NCBI GenBank assembly: GCA_004297495.1
Contig: SCTL01000053.1
Span: 1 to 10,645, forward strand
DNA length: 10,645 nucleotides
Origin: Verrucomicrobiota bacterium
GTDB taxonomy: Bacteria; Verrucomicrobiota; Verrucomicrobiia; Limisphaerales; JADLHS01
Reading direction: 5' to 3'
Part shown: positions 1-7,221 of the stretch, one piece after another
Position numbering within the stretch: the stretch's first letter is position 1
Layout: the number at the start of each line of letters is the position of its first letter
Notes under the pieces: model-generated
Told to the model about the DNA's origin: nothing
What the model saw: the letters and a program-made list of their open reading frames with translations, nothing else
Databases searched by the model: none
Translations under genes and position numbers: made by a program

Positions 1-214
1 CGGAACAAACTCCGCCCGCTTCCCGTTCTGATTCTCGCACTCAACCCCGCCCTCGTGCGCACGCGTCCTCTGGTTGTTGATCAATTGGTTGCAATAATGC
101 TCGACATGGTTACAAGTGTTTGGACACGGCAAGTGGAACGATGAAAATTAGAAATCGGAAACTATTGGTTAAAGTTCGCTGGAGGGGAATTGACTTCCGA
201 GATTGTGCCAAGGT

Positions 215-236
215 AAAAAGCCCGCATGTCGGCGGG
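215..236 (-). terminator. Intrinsic terminator-like hairpin, minus strand
   Basis: Read on the minus strand, CCCGC (236-232) pairs with GCGGG (225-221) around a six-base loop and is followed at once by CTTTTT (220-215). This is the form of a Rho-independent terminator with a short but all-GC stem. No convincing minus-strand gene lies directly upstream of it (to the right), so what it terminates is unknown: an unrecognised short transcript, antisense transcription from the beta-barrel region, or chance. Confidence 0.4.
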
Positions 237-412
237 AACGACACCTAAGCCCGAGCGAGAGGCAAACAAGTCTTCGCGCCCTTCCACCGCGCCCCAACCG
301 GCAGTCCGAGTACGAATCAAGAGCGGCAGTGCGACTCGCATCCACGGTTTCATCTTCGCGTTTTTCCGAGGGCTTGGGCGGGCCCGTTCCGATCAGCCGC
401 GAATCCGATTGA

Positions 413-607
413 TCGAAACCTTCGGCTCGAATCAGGTGCAAATCCATCCCGACGGCGAAGCGGGCCGCACTTACTACCCCCAGTGCGCGATCGCTGTTCG
501 ACGACCAACTGGTCGAACATGCACACGCGGTTCAATTATTCTTTGGCGTTCCGTATCACATCCTGGATACTCGGACGAACGCACCCAATTCGGCCGACTG
601 CAAGTAA
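413..607 (+). other. Possible gene remnant upstream of the beta-barrel
   Basis: A plus frame without a stop runs from just after a TGA at 410-412 to a TAA at 605-607, about 64 codons, with no good start codon. Its last 35 residues (around FDDQLVEHAHAVQLFFGVPY) look more protein-like than the surrounding frames. The stop lies 13 bases before the ATG of the beta-barrel gene, a normal operon spacing. The preceding 90 bases look more coding-like in another plus frame (around QVQIHPDGEAGRTYYPQC), so a frameshifted remnant is conceivable. I recognise no family and give it little weight. Confidence 0.15.
495..519. repeat. 8-bp inverted repeat with 9-base spacer
   Basis: TGTTCGAC at 495-502 and its exact complement GTCGAACA at 512-519 are separated by nine bases. 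The dyad lies about 100 bases upstream of the beta-barrel start codon, where an operator could sit. No T-tract follows on either strand, so it is not a typical terminator. A dyad of this size can arise by chance in a region this long; the regulatory role is speculative. Confidence 0.25.
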
Positions 608-620
608 CGACTAACTGACA

Positions 621-1643
621 ATGACAAACCCAGGAAGACTCCGCGGACATTGGGTAATCGGCCTGCTGATGGTAGCCGCTCTGAACCTTCCTGTGCCGGC
701 GTGCGAACTGTGCGCCGTTTACAGCGCCACCAGTGCACGGGATGACGCCGGCAGCGGCTGGCTTTTCACGGTCGCGGAACAGTTCGTCTCAGCCAACACC
801 GAGCAGCTCAACGGGCGGGTTTTCATCGGCCCGACTTTTTTCACACGGGCGTACGTGAACAGTTCCTACACGCATCTCGTCCCGAGCTACAATTTTTCCA
901 GCCGCCTCGGCCTGAGCCTGAACGCGCCGCTGATCCATCGAGACTTTCGCCGGACGGAATCCATCCCGCGGGAAAGCTTGATTGACGAAAGTGGTTCGCT
1001 GACTGGTTTCGGCGACGTGGCGCTGATTGGGCGGCTGAGTCTGTACCAGAAGGTGGAGATGAAGCGCGCCATCAACATCAACCTGCTTGCCGGCGTCAAA
1101 TTACCCACTGGCGACACCGCGCGGCTGGATGCGGAGGTGGACGCCGTGCGGCAGCACCAGGATCGCTTCCCCGAGCCCGGTCTCCAGCATGTAACCATTG
1201 GGGGAGTTCATCAGCACGAACTCTCGCTCGGGTCCGGTTCCTTCGACGGCGTGTTTGGACTGACATCCACCTTTCGCTGGAAACGTTTCTTCCTCAACAA
1301 CCAGATTCAATACTACCTGCGCACCGAGGCGCGCGGTTACGAATTTGGGGATTTGATCATTGTCTCCGGCGGGCCGGCGGCTTACCTGCTGCTAAATGAC
1401 TCTTACTCCTTGAGCCTTCAGGCCAACACCTTTTACGAAACCAGCGCGCGCGACAAAATCCTCGGCCAGACTTTCGACCAGACGGGAATGACCGTGTGGT
1501 ATTTCGGTCCCATCCTGACGCTGACGGCGGGCGAGCATTTCAGCGCCAACGCCGGCGTGGAAATCCCGCTGCACATCGCCAACAACGGCCTGCAAACCGT
1601 CCCCGACTATCGGATTCGCGGCGGCTTCACCTGGCGCTTTTAA
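621..1643 (+). CDS. Exported outer-membrane beta-barrel, MetA/transporter-like, with CELC motif
   Basis: A 340-residue exported protein. Residues 1-27 form a signal peptide (basic n-region, hydrophobic stretch GLLMVAALNLPV, small residues before the cut), so the mature protein would begin at or near CELC (28-31). The rest consists of alternating amphipathic strands rich in Y, F and W and ends in W-R-F, an aromatic terminus typical of barrels assembled by the BAM machinery. The segments GFGDVALIGRLSL and GVKLPTGD resemble the hallmarks of the 'MetA-pathway of phenol degradation' barrel family, often named simply 'transporter'; that name does not fix a substrate. The CxxC at the mature N terminus could bind a metal or form a disulphide; VPAC is a poor lipobox, so a lipoprotein is less likely. 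ATG 621 lacks a clear Shine-Dalgarno sequence but gives a complete signal peptide. This is the only confident plus-strand gene in the window. Export and barrel fold are well supported; substrate is unknown. Confidence 0.8.
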   Translation: MTNPGRLRGHWVIGLLMVAALNLPVPACELCAVYSATSARDDAGSGWLFTVAEQFVSANTEQLNGRVFIGPTFFTRAYVNSSYTHLVPSYNFSSRLGLSLNAPLIHRDFRRTESIPRESLIDESGSLTGFGDVALIGRLSLYQKVEMKRAININLLAGVKLPTGDTARLDAEVDAVRQHQDRFPEPGLQHVTIGGVHQHELSLGSGSFDGVFGLTSTFRWKRFFLNNQIQYYLRTEARGYEFGDLIIVSGGPAAYLLLNDSYSLSLQANTFYETSARDKILGQTFDQTGMTVWYFGPILTLTAGEHFSANAGVEIPLHIANNGLQTVPDYRIRGGFTWRF

Positions 1644-1644
1644 T

Positions 1645-3039
1645 TCACGGCGGATAGGCCGCGCGGTAGAATCGCCGCGAAATGGAGGGCGCGTTCGTAT
1701 CCAGAATCGTCACGGCATTGGTGCCGGAGGTGAAGTTGGTGATCGCATCCCAGTTCAACAAATTGGACGACGCCTGGATCGCGTACGGAATTTGATCGTC
1801 GCCATGGAACTTGAATTGAAATTGTCCGCCGCCAAGTCGCGTCGGTGAATCCAGGTGTGACTTCGGATCGCCTTTCAAACGGACGATGCCGATGCGGGAC
1901 ACGCCGTTGACCGAGCTGAATTTTCCCGCCACCAGAATTTTGCCATCACTCTGGAGGGCAAAGGCGCTGACGGCATCATTCGCGCCGGAGCCGGCGCTGA
2001 ACAGCGGGTCCAAGCTGCCGTCGGAATTGATTCGCGCAACCCGGGAACGCGCGACGCCGTTGTAATTCGTGAAATCGCCGCCGATGATCACTTTCCCATC
2101 CGGTTGCAGCAACATGGCGAAGTTAGTCCCGCCGGCATTGATCCCCGACCCGACCGTGAAGCCCGAATCGGGAATGCCATTGGTCGTCACTTGCACGAGA
2201 CCGCGACCCGGAGTGCCGTGGAACGCGCCAAAAGAACCGCCCAGGAGCGCCGTGCCATTGCTCCGGCAAATGAGGGAATACGCGGAGCCGGTCAGGTCAA
2301 CATCCAGCGGTGCAGCATAAGTGTTGTCGAGATCTCCGTTGGAATTCAATCGCGCGACGCCGTCCCGGGAAGTGCCGGTGCTGAAACTAAAAGTGCCGCT
2401 CACCAGCAGTTGTCCGTTGCTCAACACCGACAGCCCGGTTGCCCCCGCGCCGGAACTCGCGGCGACGCAGGCATCGAAGGACGAGTCCAGGGTGCCGTTG
2501 GCATTCAACCGCGCCACACTGCGACGTAGCAAACCATCAACGTACACGAACGCGCCGCCGATCACGATCTGGCCATTAGTCAACACCCGCACCACGTTCA
2601 CCGCGTTATCAACATACAAGTTGACGTCGAAGCCGGCGTCCGGCGTTCCGTTAGTGTTAAGTCGTGCAATATTATACGGCGTTGCGAACGTGCTGGAGGC
2701 AAATGAGCCGCCGAGCAAAATCTTCCCGTCGGGCTGCACTTCAATCGCGCTCACGTAACTCCCGGCATAGTCCGCCACCGTCCCACCGTTGAACGACGCG
2801 TCCAGACTTCCGTTCGGATTGAGCCGCGCGACGTTCGTCCGGGTCACGCCGCCGACGGACCTAAACAAGCCACCGATGAGAATCTGCCCGTTCGTTTGCA
2901 CGGCCACGGCATACGCCTGCGCGCCAGAATTCAACGACGCGTTGAAATTCGTGTCCACCGCGCCGGGTTGCGCGCGAGACGAAAGCGTCGTGGCGATCAG
3001 GCCGATCCCGGCGGCGAAAATACTGAGCGGCAATTTCAT
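1645..3039 (-). CDS. Exported delta-60 repeat beta-propeller protein with RFYR C-terminal module
   Basis: A 464-residue exported protein. A signal peptide covers about residues 1-23 (MKLPLSIFAAGIGLIATTLS then SRA|Q). Residues 26-390 hold seven delta-60-type repeats (TIGR02608/DUF5122 kind), each with a core such as QPDGKILLGGSF followed by ARLNxNGxLDxxF; seven copies suggest one seven-bladed propeller. Residues 403-464 form the C-terminal module shared with the three neighbouring large proteins, ending RRFYRAAYPP. No enzyme motif is visible, so the role is probably structural or binding. Start choice: the frame extends upstream to an ATG at 3153 (502 residues), but those 38 extra residues are arginine-rich and would bury the signal peptide, so ATG 3039 is preferred; neither start has a good Shine-Dalgarno sequence. 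The gene is last in the minus-strand cluster, 130 bases after the haloperoxidase stop, and its stop is one base from that of the convergent barrel gene. Confidence 0.88.
   Translation of the reverse strand: MKLPLSIFAAGIGLIATTLSSRAQPGAVDTNFNASLNSGAQAYAVAVQTNGQILIGGLFRSVGGVTRTNVARLNPNGSLDASFNGGTVADYAGSYVSAIEVQPDGKILLGGSFASSTFATPYNIARLNTNGTPDAGFDVNLYVDNAVNVVRVLTNGQIVIGGAFVYVDGLLRRSVARLNANGTLDSSFDACVAASSGAGATGLSVLSNGQLLVSGTFSFSTGTSRDGVARLNSNGDLDNTYAAPLDVDLTGSAYSLICRSNGTALLGGSFGAFHGTPGRGLVQVTTNGIPDSGFTVGSGINAGGTNFAMLLQPDGKVIIGGDFTNYNGVARSRVARINSDGSLDPLFSAGSGANDAVSAFALQSDGKILVAGKFSSVNGVSRIGIVRLKGDPKSHLDSPTRLGGGQFQFKFHGDDQIPYAIQASSNLLNWDAITNFTSGTNAVTILDTNAPSISRRFYRAAYPP
1870..2964 (-). repeat. Seven delta-60 propeller repeats (protein-coding)
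   Basis: Seven degenerate copies, roughly 50-55 residues apart, each carry a (Q/L/R)xxG(K/Q)(I/V/L)xxGG(x)F core. In order the cores are QTNGQILIGGLF, QPDGKILLGGSF, LTNGQIVIGGAF, LSNGQLLVSGTF, RSNGTALLGGSF, QPDGKVIIGGDF and QSDGKILVAGKF. The fourth, fifth and seventh are the most diverged. Copies are diverged at the DNA level, so this is an old repeat rather than a recent expansion. Confidence 0.85.
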
Positions 3040-3169
3040 GATCCGATGGTGTGAGCGCAGTTCATCGCACAACGAAACGACACTGGCAAGCGCGCAATGC
3101 CGGGGCGACCGCGTTCGAGTTTTCTTCAAGCAACTTTGCAAAATGGTTTTCATGCAAACAGGCGACGGC

Positions 3170-5212
3170 TCACGGTGTCGGCGCGCAAATAACGCGGTAA
3201 AATCTGGCTGACTGCGCCTCGGTGTCGGTGTGAACCATCGCCGTGTCGAGCGCGCGGACGAACCCCGCCGGGTCGTCCACGAACGACTGGCCCGGACTCG
3301 CGGAGAATTGCAGCTTGTAGTAGAACCCGCGCAACGTATCGTGTCCCACTTCGCAGCCGGTGGGATTCAGACGTTGCAACGTCAGCAGCAACGGCGTGCC
3401 TGCCACCGAGCCGTCAAAATATTTTCGCGCCAGCGCCCAGACATTTTGCCCGCACTGCGCGCCGGCGCGGCGTCCGGCAAAATCATCCGCCGGCGGATGG
3501 ATGCCGCCCCAGATGCGCGAGAGGCCGGCTTGATCCGCGGCGTCGAAGTACGTCGCCCATTGCAACTGCACCGTCTGGCTCGGACCTTTTTCAAACGCCA
3601 GCGAAGTGTTCGAGACGGCGGTGTAGGTCGCGATGCCGCCAGGAAAAAATGGCGAGCCGGTGATGGCCGTCAAAACTTCCGCCGCCGAACGACTGAACGT
3701 GCTGTGGCCGGAGATGTAGCCGGGAAAGGCCGGCGTGACGAAGTTCGCTTTCTGATATGGAAGCCAGTTGTCGGCGTGAATCCAGTGCACGCCGCTGTAT
3801 TGCGTGATGGAATCAGCCGGTTGACCGGGCCAGGTATTGATGGCGACTTTGCCGGGCGTGAGTCCGGCGTGCCGACCGGAGTTCACGGAGTTCGTGGTAA
3901 CGAGTTCGATGAGATTGGTGATAAGCGGCAAGCCGTTCGGATGAAATGACGGCGCGCTTGAATCGCTCGACTGGCCCAGCCCGCCCATGAAACGAATCGC
4001 ACTGATGGGCCGCCAGCCGTCGTAGTAGCGCTTCAGCGACCACGCGGCGCACGCGGCGTCGTGGACGGCGGCGTTGAGGGCGAAATAAGTTTTCACGTCC
4101 CACTCCAGATCGTCCACCACCGGGCCCGTGCCGCCGATGCGTTTGACGAAGTTCGTGTTGTCCGCCACGCCGTTCGCCAGCACGTTCCAATGGCCCGGCG
4201 GCGTTTCTGAGTTCGGCCCGTCCGCCCAAAACTCCGCCAGCACGCGCACGAAGTCGCCGCGCTTTACGACGTTCGCCGCGTACGGCAAACCGGTCGCGGG
4301 ATTGTTCGTGTGACCGGCGCCGTCGTTCGCGCCGAGCGTGTTGTTTCCGAATGTGCCGGGAGAAAGATCAATGGTCGCGCCGTCGTCCGGCGTCAGTTCG
4401 CTGCTGCGGCGGATCACCTCGACGACATTGCTGCGAAAGTCGGCGTCACTCGCGCCGCCGAGTTGCGGCGGCGGGCCCGGATCAATCCACGGTCGCGCCG
4501 AATTCGTCCGCGCCGGCGCAAACGGACGCACGCCGAGCCATTGCGAGCCGAGAAATTTCTGGATCGGCCCTTGCGGAAAACCGTTTTGATCCACGGCGTT
4601 CGTGATGGAGAGCGGTTGCCAGCGATTCACGTCGTAGAGGCCGGGGCCGACGCCGTTCGTGCCGGTGGCCATCGGCGCATTCGTCGGGTTGTAGCCGCCC
4701 AGATTCGGGGGATAGTCCACGTAGCTGCGCAATTGCAGCGCGCCGTCGTTGATGAACCACGCGGAGACGGCCTCATAGACGGAGTTGCCGACACCGGCGG
4801 GCGTGGACGTGTCGAGTGAAGTGTTGTTGGTGTCGTAACCGAGCGCCGTCAGATGCGCATCGAGCGCGGCGAGCGTGTTGCTGGCGCTGCGCGAGTAGGC
4901 GTAACGCTCCTTCAACATCCGCCACGCCGCGTAGCTGATGGCCTCGCGCCGCGCGGCGGCGACGTTCGTCGCGGAGTGTTTCGCGTGATAGATGTAGCCG
5001 ACTGCCACGTTGTCGTACGCCGCCCAAACGTCGTAGAGGCAGACGGAGAGACTGAAGAGATTGCGCGCGTGAACGGGCGGATGCGGCGTGTCCACGCGGA
5101 TGGCCGAGAGAATTTGTTCGTCCCAATCGCGCGCGATGCTGGGTGAGGATTGGGCGCAACGGACTCCGCCAAGGCAGCAACACACGAGCAACGAAACACG
5201 GAACGGCTTCAT
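3170..5212 (-). CDS. Vanadium-dependent haloperoxidase / PAP2-superfamily exported enzyme
   Basis: A 680-residue exported enzyme of the vanadium haloperoxidase/PAP2 superfamily; such enzymes oxidise halides with hydrogen peroxide, while PAP2 relatives are phosphatases. Numbered from ATG 5212, the full vanadate/phosphate pocket is present: K394 and R401 in KRYYDGWRP, S501-G502-H503 in FPGYISGHSTF, and R566 with H572 in SRIWGGIHPPADD. The K-to-R (7) and R-to-H (6) spacings equal those of Curvularia chloroperoxidase (K353/R360, R490/H496), and F496 falls where that enzyme has F397. A FWADGP...PPGHW segment near 328-342 is, from memory, common in bacterial members. Signal peptide: MKPFRVSLLVCCCLGGVRCAQ. 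The last ~54 residues look like a divergent copy of the module shared with neighbouring proteins, ending ARFYRVICAPTP. A GTG at 5233 would add seven residues in front of the signal peptide, so the ATG is preferred. It starts 49 bases after the stop of the upstream gene. Sequence alone cannot separate haloperoxidase from phosphatase; halide preference is not predictable. Confidence 0.88.
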   Translation of the reverse strand: MKPFRVSLLVCCCLGGVRCAQSSPSIARDWDEQILSAIRVDTPHPPVHARNLFSLSVCLYDVWAAYDNVAVGYIYHAKHSATNVAAARREAISYAAWRMLKERYAYSRSASNTLAALDAHLTALGYDTNNTSLDTSTPAGVGNSVYEAVSAWFINDGALQLRSYVDYPPNLGGYNPTNAPMATGTNGVGPGLYDVNRWQPLSITNAVDQNGFPQGPIQKFLGSQWLGVRPFAPARTNSARPWIDPGPPPQLGGASDADFRSNVVEVIRRSSELTPDDGATIDLSPGTFGNNTLGANDGAGHTNNPATGLPYAANVVKRGDFVRVLAEFWADGPNSETPPGHWNVLANGVADNTNFVKRIGGTGPVVDDLEWDVKTYFALNAAVHDAACAAWSLKRYYDGWRPISAIRFMGGLGQSSDSSAPSFHPNGLPLITNLIELVTTNSVNSGRHAGLTPGKVAINTWPGQPADSITQYSGVHWIHADNWLPYQKANFVTPAFPGYISGHSTFSRSAAEVLTAITGSPFFPGGIATYTAVSNTSLAFEKGPSQTVQLQWATYFDAADQAGLSRIWGGIHPPADDFAGRRAGAQCGQNVWALARKYFDGSVAGTPLLLTLQRLNPTGCEVGHDTLRGFYYKLQFSASPGQSFVDDPAGFVRALDTAMVHTDTEAQSARFYRVICAPTP

Positions 5213-5261
5213 GGAAACGTCACAAACTAGCACTCATGCGCACGCGAGCAAAGCGACCGCT

Positions 5262-6689
5262 TCAAGGCAGCAACGTGACGCGATAGAAACGTTGGGAGCC
5301 CGCGGGCGTGTCGGTTTTCGCCGCCGAGTTGTTGGTGGCGGTCACGGTGGGCGCGAGAGGCGTCCAACTGGTGGCGTTAATCGTGGATTTGTATTCGACC
5401 TGGTAGATGCCGTTGGTGAAGGAGGTCCAGTTGAGCGTCACGTTGCCGTTGGATTTGATCAATTGCGTGATGAGCGGCGGAGTGACGAGGCGGAAGATCG
5501 CGCCATAACCGGCACTGCCGCCGATGACCGTGCTGCCGTAAAGATTTCCGTCCCGGCCCAGCGTCAGGTCCGCGCTGGGGTTCGGCCCGTTGGTGTAATC
5601 AAAAGCGTACACCATCTCGAACGCGCCGCCTGGCGTGATGGCGAAGACGGTGCCGTTCTGGTTCGTCGCAAGCCCGCCCGGGTAATCGTAGGTCGTGCCG
5701 TAGAATCTGCCGTCCAGTCCTTCCACCAAGCCGGCTTCCGGATCGAAACCGTTGGTGTGGCTGAAGCTGAAGAGGCTGGTGAAAACGCCGTTGGTCGTGA
5801 TGCGGAAGATGGTGCCGTCGTCACTCGTGCCGCCGTATTCCGTGGTACCGTAAAGCAAGCCATCGCTGCCACGCACCAGTCCGCCGAGCGGGGATTCGCC
5901 CGGGAAAGAACCGCTCGTGCCCGTGAACACGGCCAGCGTGGTCAACGCCCCGTTGGTGGTGATGCGGAAGACGGTGCCGAGGTCGTTGCTGCCGCCGCTG
6001 AGACTGGTGCCGTAGAAATTGCCATCGCCGCCGCTGACCAGGCCGGCGGAAGGGTTGCTGCCATTCGTGCCGTTGAAGGAGACCAGCGTGGTCAGCGCGC
6101 CGGCGGTGGTCATTTTGAAAACCGTCCCGAGACTGTTGCTGCCGCCGCCGTAGGTCGTGCCATAAAGATTGCCGTCGCTGCCCTGCGCGAGCCAGCCGCG
6201 CGGGGAGTTGCCATTGGTGTTCCGAAACAGGAAGAGATTGCTGAACACTCCGGCGTGCGTGATTTTGAAAATCGTGCCGTAGCCATTCGTGCCGCCAGAG
6301 TAGGTGTTGCCGTAGAAATTTCCATCACTGGCGCGCAGCAGGCCACCGTAATACGGGGCCGCGCCATTGGTGCCGCTAAAGGAAAACAGCGTCGTCCAAT
6401 TGCCGTCGGAGGTGACTTTGAACACCGTGCCTTTGCCGGAAACGCCGCCGCTTTTAGTGGTGCCGTAAAAATCGCCGTTGGTGCCTTGCACCAGCCGGCC
6501 GTAGGGCTCGTTCGGACCCGAGCTCGAAGCGGGAAATTCAGAAAGCAATTGAAGGGTCGGGCCCGTTCCCGCCGCGCGAGCCGCAGTCAAACCGGCGGAC
6601 AACGTCGTCATGGCGATGGTGAGCAGCGCGACGCGAGCAAATCGGATGCGACGGCAGAAATGATTTCGCTGAAACGTAATGATCTTCAT
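5262..6689 (-). CDS. Exported Gloeo/Verruco (TIGR03803-type) repeat protein with RFYR C-terminal module
   Basis: A 475-residue exported protein. The N-terminal ~40 residues are a signal peptide with a long basic n-region (QRNHFCRRIRFAR), a hydrophobic core (VALLTIAMTTLSAGL) and an ARA|A cut. Residues ~66-402 hold seven repeats of about 50 residues, each with (N)xYGTTxxGG...GT(V/I)F(K/R)(I/M)T; this is the 'choice-of-anchor/Gloeo_Verruco' repeat known from Verrucomicrobiota and cyanobacteria, probably a seven-bladed propeller. Residues 413-475 are the shared C-terminal module (TNGIYQVEYKSTINATSWTP ... RFYRVTLLP). There are no catalytic motifs; a binding or structural role is inferred. Its ATG overlaps the TGA of the sigma-like gene as ATGA, so translation is probably coupled to it. 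A divergent sixth repeat carries a four-residue insertion (GLATNQNGT). Confidence 0.9.
   Translation of the reverse strand: MKIITFQRNHFCRRIRFARVALLTIAMTTLSAGLTAARAAGTGPTLQLLSEFPASSSGPNEPYGRLVQGTNGDFYGTTKSGGVSGKGTVFKVTSDGNWTTLFSFSGTNGAAPYYGGLLRASDGNFYGNTYSGGTNGYGTIFKITHAGVFSNLFLFRNTNGNSPRGWLAQGSDGNLYGTTYGGGSNSLGTVFKMTTAGALTTLVSFNGTNGSNPSAGLVSGGDGNFYGTSLSGGSNDLGTVFRITTNGALTTLAVFTGTSGSFPGESPLGGLVRGSDGLLYGTTEYGGTSDDGTIFRITTNGVFTSLFSFSHTNGFDPEAGLVEGLDGRFYGTTYDYPGGLATNQNGTVFAITPGGAFEMVYAFDYTNGPNPSADLTLGRDGNLYGSTVIGGSAGYGAIFRLVTPPLITQLIKSNGNVTLNWTSFTNGIYQVEYKSTINATSWTPLAPTVTATNNSAAKTDTPAGSQRFYRVTLLP
5486..6494 (-). repeat. Seven ~50-residue Gloeo/Verruco repeats (protein-coding)
   Basis: The YG(T/N/S)(T/S) motif recurs at spacings of about 51, 50, 50, 54, 50 and 54 residues, that is, a period near 150 bases. 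The two 54-residue intervals contain small insertions: FPGESP before repeat five, and the GLATNQN stretch inside repeat six. Copies are similar in protein but clearly diverged in DNA. Confidence 0.88.
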
Positions 6690-7198
6690 ACAACAGGATC
6701 AATCCCCAGCTTGGCGGCGAGGGTGGCGATTCGTTTACGGTATCTGATGACCGACGTGTGGGAGATGTCAAGCTTGGCGGCAATTTCGCGGACTGAAAAA
6801 CCTTGTTCGAGCAGCCCGAGGATCTGACGTTCGCCCGGCGTCAGCCAGCGGGTCAACAAATCGGTGGTCTCCCGCGCGCTCACCAGCCCCGGGACTGACC
6901 GGCCGGAAACCGAGGCGTCATCCGAGGCATCGGGATGCTCGAAGGCTTCGGCGAGCGGGCGGATGGATTTGTGCCGGCGGGTCGAATCCACGCTGCGACC
7001 CGAGCGGAGGTAATTCAGCAAGAAGTACCGGCAGCTCTGGAAATACCAACTCTCCGTCTGCCCGGGGCACTGCTGTTCGCGCAGCCACAAGTGGATGATC
7101 GCTTCCTGCGTCAGGTCGTCGTGCAGGGCGCGATCCGCCGTCACCTTCACCACAATTCTTCGCACAACCTCGTGCGTTTCCTTCTGATCAATCAACAT
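6686..7198 (-). CDS. Sigma-70 family (ECF-like) RNA polymerase sigma factor
   Basis: A 170-residue protein with the two-domain plan of short ECF-type sigma factors. Region 2 spans roughly residues 8-70, with HDDLTQEAIIHLW (26-38) matching the region 2.1/2.2 consensus and WYFQSCRYFLLNYLRS as the region 2.3/2.4 helix. A polar linker (75-115) leads to region 4 at about 119-165, with LTPGERQILGLLEQGFS and then a helix-turn-helix EIAAKLDISHTSVIRYRKRI. It should recruit RNA polymerase to particular promoters. There is no signal peptide, membrane segment or anti-sigma gene next to it in the window. Its TGA overlaps the ATG of the exported repeat protein (ATGA), tying it to that operon. A weak, distant Shine-Dalgarno-like AGGAAAGGG lies at 7219-7211. 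The targets are unknown; the flanking exported-protein genes are the obvious candidates. A DNA-binding regulator that is no longer a true sigma factor is possible. Confidence 0.85.
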   Translation of the reverse strand: MLIDQKETHEVVRRIVVKVTADRALHDDLTQEAIIHLWLREQQCPGQTESWYFQSCRYFLLNYLRSGRSVDSTRRHKSIRPLAEAFEHPDASDDASVSGRSVPGLVSARETTDLLTRWLTPGERQILGLLEQGFSVREIAAKLDISHTSVIRYRKRIATLAAKLGIDPVV

Positions 7199-7221
7199 AA
7201 ATCACCATTGCCCTTTCCTAG

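Larger units (their letters stand above)
1..620. other. Region without a confident gene
   Basis: I see no gene here that I would defend. A plus-strand frame is open from the left edge to a TGA at 142-144 (47 codons, no recognisable family), so it could be the tail of a gene cut by the window. Between 145 and 620 the open frames on both strands are short, overlap one another and look unlike any family I know. Three local features are listed separately: a terminator-like hairpin on the minus strand, an inverted repeat at 495-519, and a short plus frame ending 13 bases before the beta-barrel ATG. The region is likely the 5' control region of the beta-barrel gene plus decayed sequence; no strong -35/-10 pair is visible. 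Confidence 0.5.

Noticed and set aside
162..353. 63-codon minus-strand frame at the left end
   Set aside because: The terminator-like hairpin falls inside it, there is no recognisable family, and other frames overlap it. A real gene here is not excluded but not supported.
3040..3153. 38-residue N-terminal extension of the delta-60 protein from ATG 3153
   Set aside because: It would place the signal peptide internally and is arginine-rich. The ATG at 3039 gives a canonical signal peptide. The longer form cannot be fully excluded because neither start has a good ribosome site.
3230..3949. 239-codon plus-strand open frame antisense to the haloperoxidase gene
   Set aside because: It is arginine-rich with no family features, and the minus frame there carries the catalytic SGH and R...H motifs.
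5088..6827. 579-codon plus-strand open frame antisense to the Gloeo/Verruco gene and sigma gene
   Set aside because: The translation is compositionally biased and merely mirrors the ~150-base repeats of the minus-strand gene. It would also span two well-supported minus genes and a gene boundary.
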